Source: Scardovia wiggsiae (GTDB lineage Bacteria > Actinomycetota > Actinomycetes > Actinomycetales > Bifidobacteriaceae). Taken from it: DNA of 64,000 nt. Positions 23,669 through 30,670 of this stretch are shown in pieces. The notes under the pieces are model-generated. The model was given only the letters and a program-made list of their open reading frames with translations, ran no database searches and was not told where the DNA came from. Positions within the stretch are counted from its first letter, which is position 1. Each line of letters opens with the position of its first letter. Position numbers and translations under genes: made by a program. The stretch covers positions 186,001-250,000 of the forward strand of contig NZ_CP157350.1 in NCBI RefSeq assembly GCF_051045985.1, written 5' to 3'.

Positions 23669-24364
23669 GTGATAATGAGTACAGGCTTAATTATTGGGAT
23701 TGTAGTGGTGGTTATTGTGGTCGCCATTATCCTGTGGGCAATAAGCGGCTACAATAACCTTGTTGCCCTGCGCAACCGTGTAAAGAATGGCTGGGCCCAG
23801 ATTGACGTCCAGCTTAAGCAGCGGGCGGATCTGATCCCTAATCTTGTTGCAACTGTCCAGGGATATGCTTCACATGAATCTTCAGTTTTTGAAGAGGTGA
23901 CCAGGGCGCGGGCGGGCGTGCGCGATGCCGTGGCCAGCGGCAATGTCAACCAGCGCGCAGCTGCAGAGACTGCGCTTGGCCGTGCTATTGTCAATGTCCT
24001 CGCAACTGCTGAAAATTATCCGGAGCTTAAGGCGAATCAGAATTTCCTTGACCTGCAGAACAAGCTTTCCGAGCTTGAGCAGAAGATTGCTTATGCCCGC
24101 CAGTTCTATAATGATGTTGTTATGAAGTACAATACACGGCTGGAAGTTTTCCCGTCCAATATTATTGCCGGGATGTTCCATTTTGAGAAGGCCGACAGCT
24201 TCTCCGTTACTGAGGCCAGGGACCGTGAAGTGCCGCAGGTCAGCTTCAATACCGGCAGCACACCGGATGCCTCCGATACCCCTGGCGCAGGGGATCCCCC
24301 TGCAGCTGCAGCTCCGGATGGTACTCCCTCAGCTCCTGCCGCCCCCTCGCCCTCGGCGCAGTAA
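23669..24364 (+). CDS. lemA: LemA family protein
   Basis: A 231-residue LemA protein: a single N-terminal membrane helix (about residues 5-26), then the helical-bundle core with the signature 'YNNLVALRNRVKNGWAQIDVQLKQR' and 'LIPNLVATVQGYASHE', 'LKANQNFLDLQNKLSELEQKIAYARQFYND' and 'NTRLEVFPSNIIAGMFHF'. The last 35 residues are Pro/Ala/Asp rich. The GTG at 23669 follows GAAAGG by 8 bases; an ATG two codons later is also possible. LemA function is unclear. Linkage to the DUF2207 gene suggests a joint membrane role. Confidence 0.92.
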   Translation: MIMSTGLIIGIVVVVIVVAIILWAISGYNNLVALRNRVKNGWAQIDVQLKQRADLIPNLVATVQGYASHESSVFEEVTRARAGVRDAVASGNVNQRAAAETALGRAIVNVLATAENYPELKANQNFLDLQNKLSELEQKIAYARQFYNDVVMKYNTRLEVFPSNIIAGMFHFEKADSFSVTEARDREVPQVSFNTGSTPDASDTPGAGDPPAAAAPDGTPSAPAAPSPSAQ

Positions 24365-24403
24365 TAGCAGATAATCGGAGCCTGGCATCCCCGGCTTGGG
24401 CAC

Positions 24404-24443
24404 AGCGGCGAATCGCAGTAACATGCAGTTCGTCGCTTTATTA
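24404..24443 (+). terminator. Probable terminator after lemA
   Basis: AGCGGCGAA (24404-24412) pairs with TTCGTCGCT (24429-24437) with one G-T pair and a 16-nt loop, followed by TTATTATG. It would separate the membrane pair from infA. A TATACT box at 24450-24455 just after it may belong to the infA promoter. Confidence 0.5.
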
Positions 24444-24515
24444 TGTTATTATACTTGTTTGGTGTGTTTTCATATAGGGAACGCATAGTAATTCATAACG
24501 AGGAAAACGAGATAT

Positions 24516-24734
24516 ATGGCGAAAAATGATGTGATTGAGGTTGAAGGCCGGGTCATTGAGGCTCTGCCGAATGCTATGTTCCGTGTGGAACTTGAGAACA
24601 AGCACATCGTACTGGCTACTATTTCCGGAAAGATGCGCAAGAATTATATCCGCATCCTTCCGCAGGATCGTGTGGTGCTGGAAATGAGCCCTTACGACCT
24701 GACTCGTGGACGTATTACGTACCGATACAAGTAA
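24516..24734 (+). CDS. infA: Translation initiation factor IF-1
   Basis: IF-1 (72 residues) occupies the 30S A-site during initiation. The S1-like OB fold is recognisable from 'DVIEVEGRVIEALPNAMFRVELENKH' and 'PYDLTRGRITYRYK'. Start of the block infA-rpmJ-rpsM-rpsK-rpoA-rplQ. Confidence 0.98.
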   Translation: MAKNDVIEVEGRVIEALPNAMFRVELENKHIVLATISGKMRKNYIRILPQDRVVLEMSPYDLTRGRITYRYK

Positions 24735-24784
24735 TTTATTACGCATGTACGCAGTACACAGGTAATACAAGAAAAAGGAAAGCC

Positions 24785-24898
24785 ATGAAGGTTAGTCCAA
24801 GTGTAAAGCGGATCTGCGAGAAATGCCGCGTTATCCGCCGCCACGGCCGCGTCATGGTGATCTGTGAAAACCCGCGTCATAAGCAGCGTCAGGGCTAG
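24785..24898 (+). CDS. rpmJ: 50S ribosomal protein L36
   Basis: A 37-codon gene reading MKVSPSVKRICEKCRVIRRH and onward to 'NPRHKQRQG' and TAG. The zinc ligands C11, C14, C27 and H32 of classic L36 are present. AAAAAGGAAAG precedes the ATG. It has the usual position between infA and rpsM. Confidence 0.97.
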   Translation: MKVSPSVKRICEKCRVIRRHGRVMVICENPRHKQRQG

Positions 24899-24945
24899 CA
24901 GACACAGCGGCACAGTAAGGCACCTGGCCACAGCAGAAGCTGAAC

Positions 24946-25001
24946 CCTAAGTACGGAGACTTAGGCCGCATATGCGGACGGTTAGGTGCACGATCTCCGT
25001 A
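24946..25001 (+). promoter_or_regulatory. Candidate rpsM leader pseudoknot or switch
   Basis: CCTAAG (24946-24951) and CTTAGG (24960-24965) form a hairpin whose 8-nt loop TACGGAGA (24952-24959) is exactly complementary to TCTCCGTA (24994-25001). Between them lies a perfect CCGCATATGCGG palindrome (24966-24977). The last pairing strand ends 5 nt before the AGAAGGA Shine-Dalgarno of rpsM. Either a pseudoknot or two exclusive folds are possible. The position matches the E. coli alpha-operon leader bound by S4, but homology is not shown. Confidence 0.55.
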
Positions 25002-25019
25002 GGAACAGAAGGAATCGCA

Positions 25020-25394
25020 ATGGCACGTCTTGCCGGAGTCGACATCCCCAATGAGAAGCGCATCGAAGTGGCACTCACCTATATTTTCGGTGTAGGGCGT
25101 ACTCGTGCAAAAGAGACACTCGAGGCGACTGGTGTTTCACCAGATATCCGCGTCAAAGATCTGACTGACGAGCAGCTCATTCAGCTTCGTGATTACCTTG
25201 AAGGCAATTACAAGATTGAGGGTGACCTGCGTCGTGAAATCGATGCAGATATTCGTCGTAAGATACAGATCAACTGCTATCAAGGTATCCGCCACCGCAG
25301 GCATCTGCCTGTACGCGGCCAGCGTACAAAAACAAATGCGCGTACCCGTAAAGGTCCAAAGCGCACAGTTGCAGGTAAGAAGAAGGCTGCTTAA
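25020..25394 (+). CDS. rpsM: 30S ribosomal protein S13
   Basis: S13 (124 residues) bridges the subunits and contacts P-site tRNA. The ATG at 25020 follows AGAAGGA (25007-25013) and gives 'ARLAGVDIPNEKRIEVALTYIFGVG', the family start; an earlier ATG at 24972 lies inside the CCGCATATGCGG palindrome and is rejected. The C-terminal 'GQRTKTNARTRKGPKRTVAGKKKA' is standard. Confidence 0.97.
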   Translation: MARLAGVDIPNEKRIEVALTYIFGVGRTRAKETLEATGVSPDIRVKDLTDEQLIQLRDYLEGNYKIEGDLRREIDADIRRKIQINCYQGIRHRRHLPVRGQRTKTNARTRKGPKRTVAGKKKAA

Positions 25395-25464
25395 GCAGGA
25401 GCTTAAGAGCCGGCAGTTTATAGAAAACTATAACTGACGTAATCGCTAAAGGAAACGAGGGTTA

Positions 25465-25863
25465 ATGGCAGCTACAAAGCAAGCCTCGCGCAAACCCCGC
25501 CGCAAGGACCGCAAGTCGGTACCTGTTGGCCAGGCGCATATTAAATCAACATTTAACAATACGATCATCTCTATCACCGATCCGTCCGGTGCAGTTGTAT
25601 CCTGGGCATCCGGCGGTGATGTAGGTTTCAAGGGCTCGCGTAAGTCTACGCCTTACGCAGCGGGTATGGCTGCAGAAGCGGCAGCCCGTAAGGCACAGGA
25701 ACATGGCGTCAAGAAGGTTGACGTTTTCGTTAAGGGACCGGGTTCAGGCCGTGAAACCGCGATCCGTTCCCTGCAGTCTGCAGGTCTGGAGGTCGGTTCC
25801 ATTACTGACCGTACACCTCAGGCATTCAATGGCGTTCGCCCTCCGAAGCGTCGCCGCGTCTGA
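25465..25863 (+). CDS. rpsK: 30S ribosomal protein S11
   Basis: S11 (132 residues) lies on the platform near the mRNA exit. 'AHIKSTFNNTIISITDPSGAVVSWASGG' and 'GLEVGSITDRTPQAFNGVRPPKRRRV' are canonical. It is followed by rpoA at 77 bp; rpsD, often between them, is not in this window. Confidence 0.98.
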   Translation: MAATKQASRKPRRKDRKSVPVGQAHIKSTFNNTIISITDPSGAVVSWASGGDVGFKGSRKSTPYAAGMAAEAAARKAQEHGVKKVDVFVKGPGSGRETAIRSLQSAGLEVGSITDRTPQAFNGVRPPKRRRV

Positions 25864-25940
25864 AGCACTAAGACGTAGAAATACCATCCAACCCGCATTG
25901 ATTGGTACGTGCACAGCCAATCTAGCTGAAAGGATATAAC

Positions 25941-26936
25941 GTGCTTATTGCACAGCGTCCGTCACTTACTGAGGAACAAATTACCCCGCAGCGTTCACGC
26001 TTTACGATTGAGCCGCTGGAGCCGGGCTTTGGGTACACACTGGGTAACTCATTGCGCCGTACCCTTTTGAGCTCTATCCCTGGGGCAGCAGTGACATCAG
26101 TCCGTCTTACCGGGGCACTCCACGAGTTTACAACTCTGCCGGGTGTCAAAGAAGACGTTACTGAAATTCTTTTGAATATTAAAGAACTGGTACTCACCTC
26201 TGAATACGACGAACCAGTCGTTATGTATCTCCGCAAAAGCGGCGAGGGCGAAGCGACAGCGGCAGATATTACGCCTCCTGCAGGCGTAGTGATTGCAAAC
26301 CCTGACCTTCACATTGCAACCCTTGCTGAAGACGGCGAACTTGAGGTTGAGTTCACAGTGGAGCGTGGCCGCGGATACGTGCCCGCTCAGATGAATAAGC
26401 AGGAAAACGATGAGATTGGCCGTATCCCGGTTGATTCCATTTATTCCCCCGTGCTTAAGGTGAGCTATAAGGTAGAGGCTACCCGTGTGGAGCAGCGTAC
26501 CGATTTTGACAGGCTCATCGTGGATGTAGAGACGAAGCCGGCCATCACACCCCGTGATGCTGTCGCTTCTGCCGGTTCTACGCTCGTTGAGCTGTTCGGG
26601 CTGTTCCATGAGCTTAATAACCAGGCTGAGGGTGTTGAAATCGGTGCGGCACCGGTGGTTGAAGAGGCTGATCCTCAGATGGAGGTCCCTATTGAGGACC
26701 TTAACCTCACTCAGCGCTCTTATAACTGCCTGAAGCGTGAAGGCATCCACACCATTGGCGAACTGGTCAAACGTTCCGAACAGGATCTGCTTGACATCCG
26801 CAATTTCGGTCAGAAGTCTATTGACGAGGTCAAAGACAAGCTTACCAGTATGGGGCTTTCTTTGAAGCAGTCGCCGTTGGGGCTTGACCAGATAGATCTT
26901 AACGACGGCAATTTCTTCAGCCCTGAAGATATCTGA
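25941..26936 (+). CDS. rpoA: RNA polymerase alpha subunit
   Basis: Alpha (331 residues) dimerises to nucleate RNA polymerase assembly. The N-terminal domain contains 'EPLEPGFGYTLGNSLRRTLLSSIPGAAVT'. The C-terminal domain, starting near residue 245, has 'IEDLNLTQRSYNCLKREGIHTIGEL' and 'LLDIRNFGQKSIDEVKDKL', the surface that contacts UP elements and activators. The GTG start follows AAAGGA. The linker is Glu-rich, as is usual. Confidence 0.98.
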   Translation: MLIAQRPSLTEEQITPQRSRFTIEPLEPGFGYTLGNSLRRTLLSSIPGAAVTSVRLTGALHEFTTLPGVKEDVTEILLNIKELVLTSEYDEPVVMYLRKSGEGEATAADITPPAGVVIANPDLHIATLAEDGELEVEFTVERGRGYVPAQMNKQENDEIGRIPVDSIYSPVLKVSYKVEATRVEQRTDFDRLIVDVETKPAITPRDAVASAGSTLVELFGLFHELNNQAEGVEIGAAPVVEEADPQMEVPIEDLNLTQRSYNCLKREGIHTIGELVKRSEQDLLDIRNFGQKSIDEVKDKLTSMGLSLKQSPLGLDQIDLNDGNFFSPEDI

Positions 26937-27009
26937 ACCCGTAAGATCATTAATGTAAGAACCGAGCAGATGTTCGGGCTGATGCCCACCTGCCTCGGAA
27001 AGGAGAATT

Positions 27010-27759
27010 ATGCCACAACCAAAGAAAGGGCCGCGCCTGGCTTCAAGCCCGGCACATGAACGCCTGATGCTGGCAAACATGGCTACAAGCCTGTATGAAC
27101 ACGGCCAGATTAAAACTACCCTGCCGAAGGCAAAGCGTTTGCGTCCGCTTGCGGAACGCCTTATCACCTTCGCCAAGCGTGGTGATCTGAATTCGCGCCG
27201 CCGTGTGCTTCGCATTGTCCGCAATAAATCAGTGGTCCACAAGCTGTTCACTGAGATCGCCCAGCAGATGGAGCAGCGTGAAGGCGGTTACACCCGCATC
27301 ATTAAGATTGCTCCGCGCCAGGGAGACTCAGCCCCGATGGCTGTTATTGAGCTTGTTACAGAGTCGGTATCCGCCAGGAAAGCTGCGGTGAAGGAAGCTG
27401 AAGCGGCTGCAAAGTCTGCTGCGAAGCTCCCTGAGGACACTGGGGAAGCTGACAAAGCCAAGGAAGGGCCTGAGGCCGGAGCTGAAACTTCTGCAGCAGA
27501 AAAGGCAGATGCCAAGGTGTCCGATAAAACCGCCGAGGCTGCAGGCACAAAGCCGGCGGCTAAGAAGCCCGCTGCTAAAAAGGCTGATAAAGCTGACGAT
27601 GCAGCTAAGAAGGAAACTTCTGCCGAAAAACCGTCTGCCGCGAAACCTGCGGCCAAAAAGGCAGCTTCCGCGAAGAAGCCTGCTGCAAAACCTGCGGCTA
27701 AAAAGGATACGGAAAAATCTGATGCTGGCAGCGAGGCTGATAAGAAGGACAATAAATAA
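27010..27759 (+). CDS. rplQ: 50S ribosomal protein L17 with long basic tail
   Basis: The first 120 residues are a normal L17 ('PQPKKGPRLASSPAHERLMLANMATSLYEHG', 'RLITFAKRGDLNSRRRVLRIV'). The following 130 residues are almost entirely Ala, Lys, Glu, Asp and Pro, with repeated PAAKK and AAKKA units like the tail of histone H1 or mycobacterial HupB. The total of 249 residues is about twice the usual bacterial length; actinobacterial L17 often has a tail, and this one is long. Last gene of the alpha block, followed by a strong terminator. Confidence 0.95.
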   Translation: MPQPKKGPRLASSPAHERLMLANMATSLYEHGQIKTTLPKAKRLRPLAERLITFAKRGDLNSRRRVLRIVRNKSVVHKLFTEIAQQMEQREGGYTRIIKIAPRQGDSAPMAVIELVTESVSARKAAVKEAEAAAKSAAKLPEDTGEADKAKEGPEAGAETSAAEKADAKVSDKTAEAAGTKPAAKKPAAKKADKADDAAKKETSAEKPSAAKPAAKKAASAKKPAAKPAAKKDTEKSDAGSEADKKDNK

Positions 27760-27796
27760 ATCCCTTCTCTGGCCGGATGCCATAAAACCGGTTTAG

Positions 27797-27832
27797 AACA
27801 AAAGCCCGGGATCAATACCCCGGGTTTTTGTT
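27797..27832 (+). terminator. alpha operon terminator
   Basis: AACAAAAGCCCGGG (27797-27810) pairs with CCCGGGTTTTTGTT (27819-27832), 14 bp with one G-T pair and an 8-nt loop. The A and T runs flanking a GC stem make it a strong, possibly bidirectional terminator. Confidence 0.9.
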
Positions 27833-27901
27833 ATATATACCCGGGAGCCAGGCTGCGCTGTATTCCCGGGATTCTCGGACGCATATGGAAAGATATGGGG
27901 T

Positions 27902-28894
27902 ATGAGACTGCGGATAGATTGTGCATATGACGGTACCGATTTTCATGGGTGGGCGAAACAGCGGGGCCAGCGCACTGTGCAGGGGGAACTGGAAACAGCT
28001 GTCAATACAGTGCTCCATCTGGACAGGGCGGGGCAGCCGGGTATCGGGCTTACCGTTGCAGGGCGGACAGATGCCGGGGTGCATGCATCCGGGCAGGTAT
28101 GCCACTGTGATATTGATGATGATATCCTTGGCCGTGCTGTTGGGCATCTGGACCGCAGCCTGTACGCACCGTGGGATGCACTCGCATACCGTCTGCAGGG
28201 GATACTTCCGCCTGATATCGCGGTCAGGAAAATATCTCCCGCCCCCGAAGGCTTTGATGCGCGGTTTTCTGCCTCCGACCGCGTATATGTATACCGTGTG
28301 GCAGACAGCGCGTCCCGGTATGACCCCCGGATGCGGAAGTTCGTCCTGCCGATCCGCTGCAGGCTTGACAGCAAGAAAATGAATAAAGCAATGGGATATG
28401 CTGTCGGCCTGCATGATTTCGGCTCTTTCGCTTCACCGAACCCGGGCGGCACAACTATCCGGGAAGTCAAATTTGCCGTGTGGCAGCGTATAAAACCTGC
28501 CGTCCTGGCGGATTCCGTATACCATGGAGAGGCCCGGCCGGGCCTGACACGGGCTGTCGGCTCAGAGCCGGAGGGCAAGGGCGCAGAAGGCACAGAGGAG
28601 GCGGCCAGCGCGTATGCCGTTACGGCGGTGGAATCCGGTTTGCTTGAATTTACCGTTATTGCCGATGCTTTTGCGCGGAATATGGTCCGTTCGCTGGTCA
28701 ATGCCAGCATCCAGATAGGGATGGGCAAAAAGGATACGGCATGGTTCAGGCAGAAACTTGCCCATCCTGTGCGTGAAGGGGCGACCGGCCCTGCCCCCGC
28801 TTGCGGCCTCACCCTTGAACGGGTGAACTATCCGGCGGAAAACCTGCTGAAGGCAAGGGCTGATGCGGTCCGGGCCAGGCGCACGCTGGCCTGA
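27902..28894 (+). CDS. truA: tRNA pseudouridine(38-40) synthase
   Basis: TruA isomerises uridines 38-40 in the anticodon arm of tRNAs. The catalytic aspartate is Asp57 in 'AGRTDAGVHASGQV'. 'YDGTDFHGWAKQ' near residues 9-20 and 'FARNMVRSLVNASIQIGMGKK' near the C-terminus are family motifs. At 330 residues it is longer than the 250-270 of many homologues because of a central insertion rich in Ala/Glu/Gly near residues 200-240. It lies behind the alpha operon but after its terminator. Confidence 0.94.
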   Translation: MRLRIDCAYDGTDFHGWAKQRGQRTVQGELETAVNTVLHLDRAGQPGIGLTVAGRTDAGVHASGQVCHCDIDDDILGRAVGHLDRSLYAPWDALAYRLQGILPPDIAVRKISPAPEGFDARFSASDRVYVYRVADSASRYDPRMRKFVLPIRCRLDSKKMNKAMGYAVGLHDFGSFASPNPGGTTIREVKFAVWQRIKPAVLADSVYHGEARPGLTRAVGSEPEGKGAEGTEEAASAYAVTAVESGLLEFTVIADAFARNMVRSLVNASIQIGMGKKDTAWFRQKLAHPVREGATGPAPACGLTLERVNYPAENLLKARADAVRARRTLA

Positions 28895-29024
28895 ATGATG
28901 CCGGAGGCAGTACACAGCACGTTTTATGATATGCGGGAGGAAAGTATAGGGCAATAGTGCCGGCATAACAGCTCATGCGCTATAGATGCAGTACAGGCGG
29001 TCCATTCAGGACAGGGCAGGTTAT

Positions 29025-29834
29025 ATGAACAGCAGCAGTGTTCTCAGTGCGCGCACTATATCTAAAGAGTTCAACGCACATTATGCAGTTTCCGGGATGG
29101 ATCTGGATATCGTCCCGGGGCGCATCCTTGGGCTTCTTGGCCCTAATGGGGCTGGTAAAAGCACAACCTTGCGCATGATGTGCGGACTGATAGCCCCCAC
29201 CTCGGGGACGGTAGCATTCAAAGGGAAACCCCTTGACAAATGGGGGAGCAGCCTGTATTCACATCTGTCATGCGTACTTGAAGATTCATCTTTGACATAT
29301 ATGTTCCTCAGCGGCTGGGATAACCTGTACTACCAGGGCGCTTTGTACGGTTTCTCGCATAAGGAAGTGAAAGGGCGGTCCGTCAGCCTTATGGATTCCC
29401 TGAAACTGACAGAGCATATGGATAAGCCTGTAGGCGACTGGTCGCGCGGGACCCAGCAGAAACTGGCGCTGGTCACTGCCATGATCCCGCAGCCTGAGGT
29501 GCTTATCCTTGATGAACCTACACTTGGGCTGGACGTAGTCGCCAAGCGCGATTTCCTGAGGGCTGTCAGGCAGCTGGCCCAGCATGGTGTGGGGATCATT
29601 ATTGCTTCGCACCAGTCTGAGGTGATAGAAGACCTCGCTGATGATATTGTCCTGATTTCACAAGGCACAGTAAGATGGTCGGGGGACTATCAGGAATTTA
29701 TCCGTACCCACAGCCCTTCTGGGGTATCCGGCGGCAGCGGGGGAGCCGGGGGACGGACGCTTGAACAGATACTCCTGGATATTTTTGACAATGATGGCAA
29801 TATCAATGACATGGAAGGGGAGGACGGAAGATAA
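29025..29834 (+). CDS. ABC transporter ATP-binding protein
   Basis: A 269-residue ATPase of the ABC-2 exporter type (DrrA/CcmA-like). Walker A 'GLLGPNGAGKST', Q-loop-region 'HLSCVLEDSS', signature 'WSRGTQQKLALV', Walker B 'EVLILDEPTLGLD' and H-loop 'IIASHQ' are present. The signature SRGTQ replaces the usual SGGQ, a known variant. The ATG at 29025 is preferred over 28986 because AGGGCAGG lies just before it. Its stop overlaps the next ATG. Substrate cannot be inferred, and the partner permease next to it is truncated. Confidence 0.88.
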   Translation: MNSSSVLSARTISKEFNAHYAVSGMDLDIVPGRILGLLGPNGAGKSTTLRMMCGLIAPTSGTVAFKGKPLDKWGSSLYSHLSCVLEDSSLTYMFLSGWDNLYYQGALYGFSHKEVKGRSVSLMDSLKLTEHMDKPVGDWSRGTQQKLALVTAMIPQPEVLILDEPTLGLDVVAKRDFLRAVRQLAQHGVGIIIASHQSEVIEDLADDIVLISQGTVRWSGDYQEFIRTHSPSGVSGGSGGAGGRTLEQILLDIFDNDGNINDMEGEDGR

Positions 29835-30244
29835 TGCGTAAATTCGCGCTGCTGCATATCCCCATGGGCCTGAACTGGAGCAGTGCCGGGCTGATAATCA
29901 TTATTTTATGCGGTCTGTTCGGTTTCACCCTTATTGCTGCGGCCCTCACTGTGGTCTATACGAGGACGCAGGCGTATTCGGACCTGTTTACGTATGTGCT
30001 GATGTTCCTGTCGGGGATAGTGGTGCCGCTGGATGCCCTGCCTGCACCGGTAATTTGGATAGGGCGCGTACTGCCGCTCCAGTATGGCTACCAGCTTGTG
30101 CAGGAATCATTCTCATCCGGCATATCTGCTGCACAGTGGCTGGCTGCTGCCGCTCAGAGTGCTGCCTATATACTTATCGGATATGCCCTGTTTACCGTTA
30201 TTATCCGGCACGGCAGAAAAACAGGGATCAATATGCGGTACTGA
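29834..30244 (+). pseudogene. Truncated ABC-2 type permease
   Basis: A 136-residue membrane protein corresponding only to the C-terminal half of an ABC-2 permease: about three or four membrane segments, including 'AGLIIIILCGLFGFTLIAAALTVV' and 'LFTYVLMFLSGIVVPLDALP' (the typical re-entrant ABC-2 motif), then 'AAYILIGYALFTVII'. ABC-2 permeases normally have six segments and roughly 230-280 residues. The short start 'MRKFALLHIPM' looks like an original N-terminus joined to the second half, suggesting an internal in-frame deletion. It overlaps the ATPase stop by one base, so translation is still coupled. It may be a decayed exporter or a shortened functional form. Confidence 0.6.
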
Positions 30245-30326
30245 CATTCCGGGGACCAGTGAAGTTGTGAGGGTGTGGCATAATAGTATGTCGTGCCGTG
30301 CAGCCGTTGGGGCTGCGGCAGTATAT

Positions 30327-30412
30327 GGATGATTGTCCGAGCGGTCGAAGGAGCACGACTCGAAATCGTGTGAGGCTCAATACCTCCGAGAGTTCGAATC
30401 TCTCATCATCCG
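30327..30412 (+). tRNA. tRNA-Ser(CGA)
   Basis: An 86-base tRNA. Acceptor arms GGATGAT (30327-30333) and ATCATCC (30405-30411) pair fully, with discriminator G. The anticodon arm CACGA/TCGTG holds loop CTCGAAA with anticodon CGA, reading UCG codons. A long variable arm, as in serine tRNAs, precedes the TTCGAATC T-loop. CCA is not encoded (CAC follows). Confidence 0.95.
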
Positions 30413-30518
30413 CACGTACGCTGTGGGCCGCGGCATCAGCCGGGGTCCACAGCAGTGTTTATATATAGCCAGGGTTATGCTGCCCTCTTTTCCCCGGAGC
30501 ATAAAATACCGCGGGAGC

Positions 30519-30546
30519 TTGACTGGTCTGCATGCTCTGCTAGTAT
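30519..30546 (+). promoter_or_regulatory. Putative rpoBC promoter
   Basis: TTGACT (30519-30524) and TAGTAT (30541-30546) with a 16-bp spacer lie in the gap between the tRNA gene and rpoB, implying a leader of about 115 nt. Confidence 0.5.
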
Positions 30547-30670
30547 TGTTATGTTTTGAGAAGTGTCATATTGCGGGCACTCTCGCTTACGCCCGCGATG
30601 AAGTATATAGCGGCTCGTCGCCTGCGTTTGCAAATAGGTAATCAGAAATACAGTAAACGAAGGAATATCC

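Noticed and set aside
30333..30641. 102-codon plus-strand frame starting inside the tRNA gene
   Set aside because: Its first 27 codons are the tRNA-Ser sequence, and the remainder shows no protein features.
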